This document shows positions 1 through 8,632 of a DNA stretch of 35,590 nucleotides, one piece after another (positions within the stretch are counted from its first letter, which is position 1; each line of letters starts with the position of its first letter). Source of the stretch: Acidobacteriota bacterium. GTDB lineage: Bacteria; Acidobacteriota; Terriglobia; Terriglobales; Acidobacteriaceae. The position numbers and the translations under genes were made by a program. Location: contig JAKAQS010000010.1 of the NCBI GenBank assembly GCA_021819585.1, positions 1 to 35,590 of the forward strand, given 5' to 3'. The notes under the pieces are model-generated. The model was not told the DNA's origin. It was given only the letters and a program-made list of their open reading frames with translations, and searched no databases.

Positions 1-33
1 ACCGGTCTAAAGCGAACTCTCCTGGGCGGCGGG

Positions 34-2121
34 ATGTTCAAGGCGAATCTTTCCAGCGGAGATCTCAACCAGCCTCTGGCCGAAGTTCTAGACTGGAAGA
101 GGCCGATGGACCTCCACGAAAAGATTCGCACACTGCCTGCCGGCGCCGGCTGTTACCTCTATAAAAACGCCGAGGGAGAGGTAATCTACGTCGGCAAGGC
201 GAAGAACCTGCGCGCGCGGGTCCGCTCGTACTTTCTCGACGCAGCGCAAGCCAACGCCAAGACCGGCTCGCTCATGCGCGAAGCCGTTGACCTGGAGTAC
301 ATTCTGGTGGCCAACGAGCAGGAAGCGCTGGCGCTGGAGAACAACCTCATCAAGCAGCGCAAGCCCCGCTTCAACATCCTTCTGCGCGATGACAAGACCT
401 ACCCCTACATCAAGCTGACGCTGGCCGATCGTCATCCCAAGGTCTTTGTCACCCGGCGCGTTCGCAAGGACGGCAGCGCGTACTTTGGCCCCTATTTTCC
501 AGGCAGCCTAGCCTCCCGCCTGGTCGATCTCATCCACCGGAACTTTCTCATTCCTAGCTGCAAGGTGGACCTCAACCGTTACCATCCCCGCGCCTGCCTA
601 CAGTACTACATCCACCGCTGTCTAGGCCCCTGCGTGGAGGGCCTGGTGTCTTCGGAGGCATATGCCCAGGCGGTCCGCGACGCGCAGCTTTTTCTGGAGG
701 GCAAGTCCGGCGAACTGGAGGCCCGGCTCACCGAGCGCATGCGGAAGGCCGCGGAGGAGATGCAGTTCGAGCTGGCGGCCAAGCTGCGCGATCAGATCTC
801 GACTCTCCACCAGGCACAGCACCGGCAGCGAATCGCCTCTGCTGAAGAGGAGGATGTGGACGTCTTCGGCTTCCATCTGGAAAACGGCATGCTCGCGCTG
901 AACCTCTTCCATATGCGCTCGGGCAAGATCGTAGACCGGCGCGAGATGTTCTGGGAAGAACTGCCGGAGATCGCCTTCGCCGAAGCTCTCGATGCCCCGG
1001 AGCCGGGCTCGGAACAAAATCTGGAACCGGATCCAGACCTCAGCTCCGAAGCTGCTCTGGCAGAGGCGGACACCGCAACTTCCGGTGTACCAACAGCGCA
1101 TTCGCCGCGGGACGATGCTCAGCCACTCGCCTTCTCCGCGGCGGCCTTTCTCTCCGCCCTGCTCAAGCAGCTCTACCTTGACCAGACCTATGTTCCAAGA
1201 AACATCTATGTACCGGTCGACTTTCCCGACCGTCTGCTGCTGGCCGAAGCGCTGAGCCAGCGCCTTGGCCGCAAGATCGAGATCAGCGCCCCGCAGCGCG
1301 GCGAAAAGCGCTCTCTGCTGGATCTGGCCGGCCAGAACGCCAAGCAGTCCTTCGACCAGCGCTTCCGGGTGCTGCAACCGGGCCTCGAGGCCATCCAGGG
1401 CGCCTTGCAGGACGCCCTTTTGCTCCCCGAGCCACCGCAGCGGATTGAATGCTTCGACATCTCCCACATTCAGGGCGCCGAGACCGTGGCCTCCATGGTG
1501 GTCTGGGAGAAGGGAGCAATGAAGAACTCTTCCTACCGCAAATTCCAGGTCAAGACCGTCTCCGGCGTGGACGACTTCGCCTCCATGCGCGAGGTGGTTC
1601 ATCGCCGTTACAGCCGCCTGCAGCAGGAGGGCAAGCCGATGCCCTCGCTGGTGCTCATCGACGGCGGACTGGGACAGTTGCACGCCGCAGCGGCCGCGCT
1701 TGAAGCGCTTGGCTTGGTGACCCAGCCGCTAGCCTCCATCGCCAAACGCGAGGAGATCCTCTACCTGCACGGCCAGGAGGACGAACCGGTGGTCCTGGAG
1801 CGCCGATCTCCTGTGCTGCACCTGATCCAGAAGATCCGCGACGAGAGCCACAGGTTCGCCGTCACCTACCATCGCAAGCGGCGTCAGATGCGCGACCGGG
1901 CCAGCGAGCTGGACGAGATTCCAGGTGTGGGCCCCATCACCCGCCGTCGTCTGCTGGAGCATTTTGGCAGCATCCAGGCCCTCCAGCAAACAGCTCAGAA
2001 GGATCCCGAGGCTCTTACCGCGGTCGTCAACAAACCAACCGCCGAAAAGATCCGCCAGTTCTTCGCTGCCGGCCAGGATGCAGCCACACCGGGCGATCTG
2101 GTGAGGATCACCCCTCACTGA
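34..2121 (+). CDS. uvrC: UvrABC excinuclease subunit C
   Basis: UvrC makes both incisions around a DNA lesion after UvrA/UvrB recognition (nucleotide excision repair). The N-terminal GIY-YIG nuclease lies at about residues 35-110 (GCYLY at 39-43, IYVGKAKNLR at 51-60). A UVR (UvrB-binding) helix pair is at about 228-258. The C-terminal RNase H-like nuclease follows, with FDISH near 473, IDGGLGQL near 543 and RDESHRFAV near 605. A helix-hairpin-helix (IPGVGPITRRRLLEHFG) is near 630-650. At 695 aa it is longer than the usual 600-620 aa. The excess is mainly an acidic, low-complexity linker at about residues 322-370 between the two halves. Many homologues start at the equivalent of ATG 106 (MDLHEKIRTLP), so the first 24 residues are uncertain. 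It stands alone and converges on the pirin gene. Confidence 0.97.
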   Translation: MFKANLSSGDLNQPLAEVLDWKRPMDLHEKIRTLPAGAGCYLYKNAEGEVIYVGKAKNLRARVRSYFLDAAQANAKTGSLMREAVDLEYILVANEQEALALENNLIKQRKPRFNILLRDDKTYPYIKLTLADRHPKVFVTRRVRKDGSAYFGPYFPGSLASRLVDLIHRNFLIPSCKVDLNRYHPRACLQYYIHRCLGPCVEGLVSSEAYAQAVRDAQLFLEGKSGELEARLTERMRKAAEEMQFELAAKLRDQISTLHQAQHRQRIASAEEEDVDVFGFHLENGMLALNLFHMRSGKIVDRREMFWEELPEIAFAEALDAPEPGSEQNLEPDPDLSSEAALAEADTATSGVPTAHSPRDDAQPLAFSAAAFLSALLKQLYLDQTYVPRNIYVPVDFPDRLLLAEALSQRLGRKIEISAPQRGEKRSLLDLAGQNAKQSFDQRFRVLQPGLEAIQGALQDALLLPEPPQRIECFDISHIQGAETVASMVVWEKGAMKNSSYRKFQVKTVSGVDDFASMREVVHRRYSRLQQEGKPMPSLVLIDGGLGQLHAAAAALEALGLVTQPLASIAKREEILYLHGQEDEPVVLERRSPVLHLIQKIRDESHRFAVTYHRKRRQMRDRASELDEIPGVGPITRRRLLEHFGSIQALQQTAQKDPEALTAVVNKPTAEKIRQFFAAGQDAATPGDLVRITPH

Positions 2122-2173
2122 TCCAACTCTGAGGGAAGATCCCCCTTCAGAAAGAGCAAGAGATTCTGCTCGA

Positions 2174-2194
2174 CAAAGCGGAGAGCGCGCTTTG
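2174..2194. terminator. Hairpin between converging uvrC and pirin genes
   Basis: A perfect 7-bp inverted repeat (CAAAGCG / CGCTTTG) with a 7-nt loop lies 52 nt after the uvrC stop, in the gap between two convergent genes. There is no strong T run, so a role as a bidirectional terminator is only a guess from position. Confidence 0.3.
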
Positions 2195-2272
2195 ACCTTG
2201 TCCTGAAGAGTCTTTGGGCGCTCGCTCAAGCCGGCCTCTGCGCTCTCTCCATCCTGGAAGCCCGCAAGGGAG

Positions 2273-3187
2273 TCAGGAGCCCCCCTCGGGCTTCAAAAAA
2301 GTACCCGCATTGAGCTCCTCAAACGCACGTCGAAGTTGCTCCTGGGTATTCATGACGATTGGTCCGTACCAGGCTACCGGCTCCTCGAGCGGCTTGCCTG
2401 AGACCAGCAGGAAACGGATTCCCTCATCGCCTGCCTGAACAACAACTTCGTCGCCGCGATCAAAGAGCACCAGGGAGCGGTTGTCTGCCTGCGCCGGAGG
2501 GGTCTTGTCCCACCAACCCACCGGCTCTGTCGGCACCGCCAGCGGACCAGATGCATTGCAGAACTTTCCCGAACCCGCAAAGACGTACGCAAAGGCATGG
2601 CGGGTTGTTTCCACCGGAAGCGTCTTTCTCCTGCCCGGCGGAACAGATACGTCCAGATAGATGGGATCGGCGGCGATCCCATCCACTGGGCCCTTCTTGC
2701 CCCAGAAGCTCCCGCATACGATTCGGACTCCGGTTCCATCGTCATCCTTGACCAAAGGGATCTCCGGCGACTTCACCTCCTGATAGCGTGGCGCTGTCAT
2801 CTTCAGCGACGCCGGCAGATTCGCCCAGAGCTGAAATCCATGCATCCTTCCATCCTGATCTCCCTTGGGCATCTCCTGATGAATGATTCCCCTTCCCGCC
2901 GTCATCCATTGCACATCGCCGGCGGCTATGGCCCCGTGGTTGCCCATGCTGTCTCCGTGCTCCACGGTCCCAGCCAGAACATAAGTGATTGTTTCTATGC
3001 CGCGATGAGGATGCCAGGGAAAGCCGGCCAGATAATCTTCAGGAATGTCGTTGCGAAAATCGTCGAGGAGAAGGAAGGGGTCGAACTCCGATGTCTTTCC
3101 AAAACCGAATGCACGCCGCAGGCGCACACCGGCGCCCTCCAGTGTCGGCTTCGATACGATAAGTTGTTTGACGGGCCGAATGGACAT
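2273..3187 (-). CDS. Pirin family protein (cupin metalloprotein, possible quercetinase)
   Basis: This 304-aa bicupin belongs to the pirin family. The metal ligands are visible in the N-terminal cupin: H59 and H61 (WHPHRGIET) and H103 and E105 (IIHQE), matching the His56/His58/His101/Glu103 set of human pirin. The C-terminal pirin cupin covers about residues 170-280. Bacterial pirins bind Fe and some have quercetin 2,3-dioxygenase activity; others bind metabolic enzymes or redox regulators. Substrate and partner cannot be told from sequence. The ATG at 3187 is supported by a good ribosome binding site (GGGAGG, 5 nt upstream). No cytoplasmic export signal is present. It is monocistronic and its neighbours give no clue to function. 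Confidence 0.93.
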   Translation of the reverse strand: MSIRPVKQLIVSKPTLEGAGVRLRRAFGFGKTSEFDPFLLLDDFRNDIPEDYLAGFPWHPHRGIETITYVLAGTVEHGDSMGNHGAIAAGDVQWMTAGRGIIHQEMPKGDQDGRMHGFQLWANLPASLKMTAPRYQEVKSPEIPLVKDDDGTGVRIVCGSFWGKKGPVDGIAADPIYLDVSVPPGRRKTLPVETTRHAFAYVFAGSGKFCNASGPLAVPTEPVGWWDKTPPAQADNRSLVLFDRGDEVVVQAGDEGIRFLLVSGKPLEEPVAWYGPIVMNTQEQLRRAFEELNAGTFLKPEGGS

Positions 3188-3314
3188 GGTTGCCTCCCAT
3201 AAAAAGCTTGCGGTTGATTCGATGCAATACTACGCCTGCCTCTCAACGGGATGCACATGGACATGCTCGCCAATGCGCAGCAAGCCCTCGTCTACCCAGC
3301 TCAGAGGGAAAACG

Positions 3315-4322
3315 CTAAGCAGGCACTCGCGGCGGCGCAGGAGCATAGCCGTTCGCCACATACCAGGAACAGGCGGCGCGTAACGCTTCCTCGATGCTGC
3401 CCACCCGCAGTCCCAACTCCCGCTCCGCCTTGGCCGAACTGGCGAACATCTTCTTTCGCCCCATCTTCACCGCCTCCACCGTCGCCCGAGGCTCCTTGCC
3501 CAGCAGCCTGCCCGTCACCATCTCATCGAAGAACGCAAACACCATCGCCAGCGCATGCGGCGCCTTCATCGCCGGAGACTTCAGCCCTGTTATCTCTGCA
3601 AGCCGGTCCAAAATCTGCTTCAGCGTCAGATTCTCTCCGCCCAGAATGTACCGCTCCCCCACCCTGCCGCGCTCCAGCGCCACCAGGTGAATCCGGGCGA
3701 CCTCATCCACATCCACCAGGTTCAACCCTGTATCCACATAGGCCGGAAACTTTCGGTTCAAAAAGTCCACCACGATCCTACCGGTCGGCGTCGGCTTGGC
3801 ATCCATCGAACCGATCGGCGTGGTAGGGTTCAGCACCATCACCTCCTGCCCAGCGCCGGCCGCCTCCAGCGCCACGCGCTCGGCCATCCACTTGGAGCGC
3901 TTGTAGTGGCCAATCATATCGGCCTCGCTCACTGGCGTCTCTTCATCCACCACCGTGCCATCGGTCTTGAAGCCCATGGTGGCCACGCTGCTGGTGTACA
4001 CCACGCGCCGCACGCCCGCCTGCCGCGCCAGCAGCAGCAGGTTCCGCGTCCCCTCCACGTTGGTCTGGTACATCTCGACCGCGTCCGGCGCCCACAGCCG
4101 GTAGTCCGCCGCAACATGGATCAGCGCGTCACAGTCGCTCAGCGCCTGGGCAAACCCCTCCGGGGCGCGCAGATCCCCGACCACCAGCTCCGCACCCTTC
4201 GGCAGCCGGGAGGTGTTCGAACTCACCCGAGTCAGCAGCCGCAGCCTGGCCCCTTGCGCCTCGGCCATCTGGGCCACATGCGCCCCCACAAACCCTGTAG
4301 CGCCGGTAAGAAATATCCGCAT
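3315..4322 (-). CDS. hpnA: Hopanoid-associated sugar epimerase HpnA (extended SDR)
   Basis: This is a 335-aa NAD(P)-dependent extended short-chain dehydrogenase/epimerase. The Rossmann glycine motif GATGFVG is at residues 7-13, a TSS segment is at 110-112, and the catalytic Tyr140/Lys144 pair is in HYKRSK. It matches the HpnA family that sits in hopanoid gene clusters, where it is thought to act on the sugar of hopanoid side chains; the exact reaction is not settled. The reading frame is open upstream to 4376, but I chose the ATG at 4322 because MRIFLTGATGFVG is the normal family start and an AGGA lies 5 nt upstream. It is the last gene of the minus-strand shc-hpnH-hypothetical-hpnA run. Confidence 0.9.
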   Translation of the reverse strand: MRIFLTGATGFVGAHVAQMAEAQGARLRLLTRVSSNTSRLPKGAELVVGDLRAPEGFAQALSDCDALIHVAADYRLWAPDAVEMYQTNVEGTRNLLLLARQAGVRRVVYTSSVATMGFKTDGTVVDEETPVSEADMIGHYKRSKWMAERVALEAAGAGQEVMVLNPTTPIGSMDAKPTPTGRIVVDFLNRKFPAYVDTGLNLVDVDEVARIHLVALERGRVGERYILGGENLTLKQILDRLAEITGLKSPAMKAPHALAMVFAFFDEMVTGRLLGKEPRATVEAVKMGRKKMFASSAKAERELGLRVGSIEEALRAACSWYVANGYAPAPPRVPA

Positions 4323-4459
4323 AGGTTCCTGTAAGCAACGCCCCGAGAATCTCTTCCAAGCTCTCCACCTGGCCAAGAGACGAACTCTGCCGCGCCCGCG
4401 GCTATTTGTTCTTTTGGTTGCGTCTAGCTCTTTGCTTCAGTCGGCCCTTCAATAAACCG

Positions 4460-4918
4460 CTAGTCGAGCGCCTCTGGTTCAATGCGAATGTTCGTCTCGC
4501 CCGCAGCCTTTTTCTCCCAGTAGTTCTTCACCCAAGCCTCAAAGGTCTTGCCCGCCGCCGTATCCCGCCCGCTAAACTGCAGGGCTGCCACATCGGCATA
4601 GCGGATGGTGACTCGCCTCACGGCTGCGCCCGGCTCTGGCTTCGGAATCAATCGGATCAGGGAATCCTCCAGCGTTGTACCGCTGCGGCGATCATACAGA
4701 TAGCCCTCCACCGTTGTTCCGTCCTTGCAAGTGACCGTGACGTCGCCGCGGTAGTCAAAGGCTTTTTCCAGCGCCTCTCGCACCTCTGACTCGGTCGCCA
4801 GCTCTGGAATCCATCCCTCCAGATTCTCTCGCTCTCTCCCGGCCACAACCTCCAGGTCATCCGCAGCGGCATGCTGCAGTTGCTCGATCTTCAGGTGTTC
4901 CTGTTCCGCTGTCGCCAT
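4460..4918 (-). CDS. Conserved protein of unknown function in the hopanoid cluster
   Basis: This 152-aa soluble protein has no signal peptide or membrane segment. The N-terminal third is helical and charged (about residues 1-50). The middle (about 52-115) looks like a small beta barrel: DVTVTCKDGTTVEGYLYDRR followed by VRRVTIRYADVAALQF, a pattern like Sm/SH3-type folds. The tail contains GRDTAAGKTFEAWVKNYWEKK, which looks highly constrained. I recall similar proteins beside hpnH and hpnA in other hopanoid clusters, but I cannot run a search and assign no function. The ribosome binding site is GGAGAG, about 5 nt from the ATG. It lies between hpnH and hpnA on the same strand, which suggests a hopanoid-related or regulatory role. 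Confidence 0.85.
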   Translation of the reverse strand: MATAEQEHLKIEQLQHAAADDLEVVAGRERENLEGWIPELATESEVREALEKAFDYRGDVTVTCKDGTTVEGYLYDRRSGTTLEDSLIRLIPKPEPGAAVRRVTIRYADVAALQFSGRDTAAGKTFEAWVKNYWEKKAAGETNIRIEPEALD

Positions 4919-5128
4919 CTTCGCTCTCCGTCTGCCACTCGCAGCCTTCTTGCCGCCGGTAAAGTGCCGCTCTCCTGCGTTGCTAAACTCTCTTACCCAG
5001 GAACATCGCTCCAGAGTCCGGCTGAAGGATCAACCTTCGGTGAAGAATCCACCCAATGGAATGCTTATCTCGGTTTGCGTCTCCATAGACTGGCGCGCCT
5101 CGTTCGCCGCATGGGCGCGATCTCTGAC

Positions 5129-6289
5129 CTAGCTACCCGCCACGCCGGACATCTCATCCACGGACTCTGAGGTCGTCACCACCACCTGATCAACCTTCGG
5201 GCCAATCTGCACCAGCGGCCCATGGTTAGCAACAGGCCACTGGTTCAGCAGTCTCTGCGCATCCTCATCCTCATACATGGAGGGAAACATATACTTCTTC
5301 GCCGTCTCCCAGAATCCCTTCAAAGAGCTGAAGTTATAATCCACAGCCGATGCTTCATGGCCGGAGTGAACCATACAATTAGCGCACTGTGGATTACCGC
5401 TCTTGGCTCCGTACTTGGCCCACTCCACGGTCTCCATCAGCTCCTGGAAGCTGTCCGCATAGCCGTCCTGCAAGAGGTAGCAAGGCTTCTGCCAGCCAAA
5501 GATCGAGTAAGTCGGCATACCCCACGGAGTACATTCAAAGTCGCGCTTGCCCATCAGATACTCCGCAAACAGAGGATGCGTATTGAACTGCCAGCTCTTC
5601 TTCCGGTTGGAGAGAATGGCGCGAAACAGCTTGCGCGACCGCGCTTTGCCAAGGAAGTGGTTTTGGTCCGGGGCCTTGTCGTAGGTGTAGCCCGGCGAGA
5701 CCATCATGCTCTCGACTCCGGCGGCCATCAACTCATCAAAATGCGCTCGCACGGAGTTGGGATCGGCTCCATCGAACAGCGTCGTGTTCGTCGTCACCCG
5801 AAATCCAGCCGCTACGGCAGCACGAATTCCTTCCATCGCAATCTCGTGCCCGCCCTCCCGGCACACGGACATGTCATGATGTTCCTTTTGTCCGTCCACA
5901 TGCACCGAAAAGCTCAGGTACTTGGAAGGCTTGAAGAGATGCAGCTTCTCCTTGAGCAGCAGCGCATTGGTGCATAGATAGATATACTTCTTCCGTTCTA
6001 CCAACCCAGCCACAATCTCGGGCATCTGCGCATGAAGCAGCGGTTCTCCGCCCGGGATCGACACCATCGGCGCACCACACTCCTCCACCGCCCGAAAGCA
6101 CTCCTCAGGCGTCAACTGCGCCTTTAGAATATGCGCCGGATACTGAATCTTGCCGCAGCCGGCGCAAGCCAGGTTGCAGCGAAAAAGCGGCTCCAGCATC
6201 AGTACCAGCGGATACCGCTTCCGTCCCGCCAACTTCTGCTTCAGAACATAAGTGGTAACGGTCAACATCTGTGAGATGGGGATACCCAT
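5129..6289 (-). CDS. hpnH: Adenosyl-hopene transferase HpnH (radical SAM)
   Basis: HpnH joins the 5'-deoxyadenosyl group of S-adenosylmethionine to diploptene, giving adenosylhopane, the first C35 hopanoid. The radical SAM cluster motif CxxxCxxC is at C38, C42 and C45 (RCNLACAGC), followed by the GGEP motif (SIPGGEPLL). Conserved C-terminal cysteines appear in CTPWGMPTYSIFGWQKPCY and in NPQCANCMVHSGHE. Length (386 aa) fits the family. The ATG at 6289 has AAGGAG 9 nt upstream. It lies 152 bp after shc and 210 bp before the small conserved gene. I see nothing recognisable in the 210-bp gap. Confidence 0.96.
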   Translation of the reverse strand: MGIPISQMLTVTTYVLKQKLAGRKRYPLVLMLEPLFRCNLACAGCGKIQYPAHILKAQLTPEECFRAVEECGAPMVSIPGGEPLLHAQMPEIVAGLVERKKYIYLCTNALLLKEKLHLFKPSKYLSFSVHVDGQKEHHDMSVCREGGHEIAMEGIRAAVAAGFRVTTNTTLFDGADPNSVRAHFDELMAAGVESMMVSPGYTYDKAPDQNHFLGKARSRKLFRAILSNRKKSWQFNTHPLFAEYLMGKRDFECTPWGMPTYSIFGWQKPCYLLQDGYADSFQELMETVEWAKYGAKSGNPQCANCMVHSGHEASAVDYNFSSLKGFWETAKKYMFPSMYEDEDAQRLLNQWPVANHGPLVQIGPKVDQVVVTTSESVDEMSGVAGS

Positions 6290-6441
6290 GCTGAATCGCT
6301 CCTTCTAGCCGTGCTTGCGGCACGCATTCACTTCTTGCGGCAACCTTGCGCTGCTTGCTGCAACCAGCGCGGCCAACCGCTCAACTTCCGTCACATCCCT
6401 GGCTTTCCCGCCGCTCTGCCCTGCCCTGCGCGCAGCACCCT

Positions 6442-8478
6442 TCAACCCGATTCGCATTCTACCCGCTCCATCGCCTTGCGGTAGGTCGTCAGCGCCAGCA
6501 GCGGAAAGTACTGCTTATAAAAGTGGTAACCCAAGTAAAACACCTTCGGGAATCCCGTTCCAGTGTAGTAGCTTTCCCCATTGCGTCCCGGCATCAGCTC
6601 ACTCCAGGAACCATCCTTCTGCTGCCGTTCAATCAGCCAACGAACACCCTTGGCCACCGAATCCGAGCGCGTATCGTTGGCTGCCAACAAACCCAGCAGC
6701 GCCCAAGCCGTCTGGCTAGGCGTGGAAGGTCCAACCCCGCGCTGGCTGGGATCGTCATAGGTTCCGGCAGTCTCCCCCCATCCGCCATCGGGATTCTGCA
6801 CCATTCGAATCCACTCGGCTGCCTGCTGCACGGCCGGCTCCAGGTAGCTCACCTCCATCGCCTGCAGGCCACGCAGCACCAGGAAGGTGCCATAGAGATA
6901 GTTCACGCCCCAGCGCCCGAACCACGCTCCATCCGGCTCTTGCTCCTTGAAGATGAACTGAATCGCCTTCTCCACCCGCTTGTCACGGCGCGTGTAACCG
7001 TAACTGGCCAGCATCTCCAGGATGCGGCCGGTAATGTCCACCGTGGGCGGATCGATCATCGCATTGTGATCCGCGAACGGAATCGACTCGAAGATCTTTT
7101 TGGTATTGTCCTTGTCGAAGGACGCCCAGCCACCGCTCTTGCACTGCATGGCGAAGACCCACTGAATCGCCCTTCGCGTCACCTCATGTTGATAACGCTC
7201 GCGAGGATTATCCACGGCCTTTAGCGCCAGCAGCACCTCTCCGGTATCGTCCACATCCGGTTGATGGTCATTGTTGAAGAAGAAACACCAGCAGCTCGGC
7301 TCGGCAACCTTCACGTTGTGTGACCAATCACCCTTGGAACGTATCTCCTTGGAGAGCAGCCAGTCGGCCGCCTTCACCAACCGCGGATCATTCCTGGCAA
7401 GCCCTACCTCACCCAAGGTTGAGAGCACCTGCGCCGTATCCCATACCGGCGAAAAGCAAGGCTGCATCCGGAAGGTGGGAACAGGATAAGCCGGCGTGCC
7501 CTCCGGGCAATCGATTCCCAGGCGCTCAAACTCGTCCAGGGCGCGAATTAACTGTGGATCATCCTTGGAGTAGCCCAGATACACCAAAGCGACAATCGCG
7601 TTCAGCATCGCCGGATAGATGGCGCCAAGGCCATCGGAACGCTCGAAGTGATCCAAAATCCAGTGCTCGGCCTTCTTCAAGGCCACCTTTCGCAATGGCC
7701 GGATATGCACCCGCTCCGACCAGTGCATCAACCGGTCGGTGAACAAAAAGAAGTTGCGCCATGAGAGCAACCGCTTCCGATCAAAACGAAGGTGCAGATT
7801 CGCACCCTCGCGTCCGCCGACAAACAGTTCGTCGATCGTCTGCTCGGAAGCCAGCTTCTTGAACGGCTTCTTGGCGTAGATGATCGACAGCGGCACCAGA
7901 ATCGCCCGCGACCAGGCACTGATCTCGTAGATGTTGAAGTAGAACCACTTCGGGAAAAGAATGATCTCGGGCGGGACCGCCGGTACGGCGTCATAGTCAT
8001 ATTGGCCCATGGCGCAGAGATAGATCTTGGTGAAGGTATTGCACTCCACCACGCCGCCCAGTTCGAGCACTTTCTTGCGCGCCTTCACCATCAGTGGATG
8101 ATCCGCTTTCCAGCCCATCAACTTCAGCGCCAAATAGCACTTCACGCCGTAGTTCACATTGCTGGGCCCACCTGGGTACAAACTCCATCCGCCGTCTTCA
8201 TTCTGGTGGCGCAGAATCTCATTCACCGCGCGTTCCATCCGGCCTCGGTCTCCCGTGCCCAGCAGCGTGTGCATGAAGATGTAGTCGGACTCCAGCATCG
8301 AGTCGGCTTCCAACTCCGCGCACCAGTATCCAAGCTCGTGCTGCCGGCCCAAGAGCCAGTTGGTTGCAGCTTCAATCCCTTCGCTGATCCGCTCGATTGC
8401 GAGGTCCATCCGCCCGAATCGCGGCTGCGCTGTCGTCTGCGGATTGGGTCGTTGTGTACTCATAAACTCATGAGACAA
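6442..8478 (-). CDS. shc: Squalene-hopene cyclase
   Basis: This 678-aa enzyme cyclises squalene to hopene/hopanol, the committed step of hopanoid synthesis, as a monotopic membrane enzyme. The catalytic acid motif DxDD is present as DVDDT (D408, D410, D411). Several QW motifs are visible (for example QNEDGGWSLY near 92-101, EPDGAWFGRWGVNYLYGT, QNPDGGWGET, QQKDGSWSE). No signal peptide is expected or seen. The best start is a TTG at 8478: a strong AAGGAG lies 6 nt upstream. The first in-frame ATG (8463) would put that site 21 nt away. The gene lies between ispH and hpnH on the same strand, so precursor supply, cyclisation and side-chain addition are adjacent. Confidence 0.97.
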   Translation of the reverse strand: MSHEFMSTQRPNPQTTAQPRFGRMDLAIERISEGIEAATNWLLGRQHELGYWCAELEADSMLESDYIFMHTLLGTGDRGRMERAVNEILRHQNEDGGWSLYPGGPSNVNYGVKCYLALKLMGWKADHPLMVKARKKVLELGGVVECNTFTKIYLCAMGQYDYDAVPAVPPEIILFPKWFYFNIYEISAWSRAILVPLSIIYAKKPFKKLASEQTIDELFVGGREGANLHLRFDRKRLLSWRNFFLFTDRLMHWSERVHIRPLRKVALKKAEHWILDHFERSDGLGAIYPAMLNAIVALVYLGYSKDDPQLIRALDEFERLGIDCPEGTPAYPVPTFRMQPCFSPVWDTAQVLSTLGEVGLARNDPRLVKAADWLLSKEIRSKGDWSHNVKVAEPSCWCFFFNNDHQPDVDDTGEVLLALKAVDNPRERYQHEVTRRAIQWVFAMQCKSGGWASFDKDNTKKIFESIPFADHNAMIDPPTVDITGRILEMLASYGYTRRDKRVEKAIQFIFKEQEPDGAWFGRWGVNYLYGTFLVLRGLQAMEVSYLEPAVQQAAEWIRMVQNPDGGWGETAGTYDDPSQRGVGPSTPSQTAWALLGLLAANDTRSDSVAKGVRWLIERQQKDGSWSELMPGRNGESYYTGTGFPKVFYLGYHFYKQYFPLLALTTYRKAMERVECESG

Positions 8479-8490
8479 ATACAGCTCCTT
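8473..8490 (-). promoter_or_regulatory. Ribosome binding site that fixes a TTG start for shc
   Basis: Read on the minus strand, AAGGAG is followed by CTGTAT and then TTG. The spacing of 6 nt is ideal, whereas the downstream in-frame ATG would be 21 nt from it. An out-of-frame ATG overlaps the first codons. The near-consensus site with a weak start codon could set a moderate translation level. Confidence 0.6.
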
Positions 8491-8632
8491 CTCTCATCTC
8501 GGCCGCGCTCAGCGGAAATCTCTCCGGCAGGCGCCCTCTTCCCCGCTCCAACCAAAAAGTGCGCAGCCGAAATCGATGCGGGCTTCTGCCCAGCACCCAG
8601 ATATTGCCCGTAACCATCCTCCGCAACCATCC

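Noticed and set aside
622-1683. Long minus-strand open frame opposite uvrC
   Set aside because: It is the antisense shadow of a well-conserved gene in GC-rich DNA; its translation is low-complexity without domain motifs.
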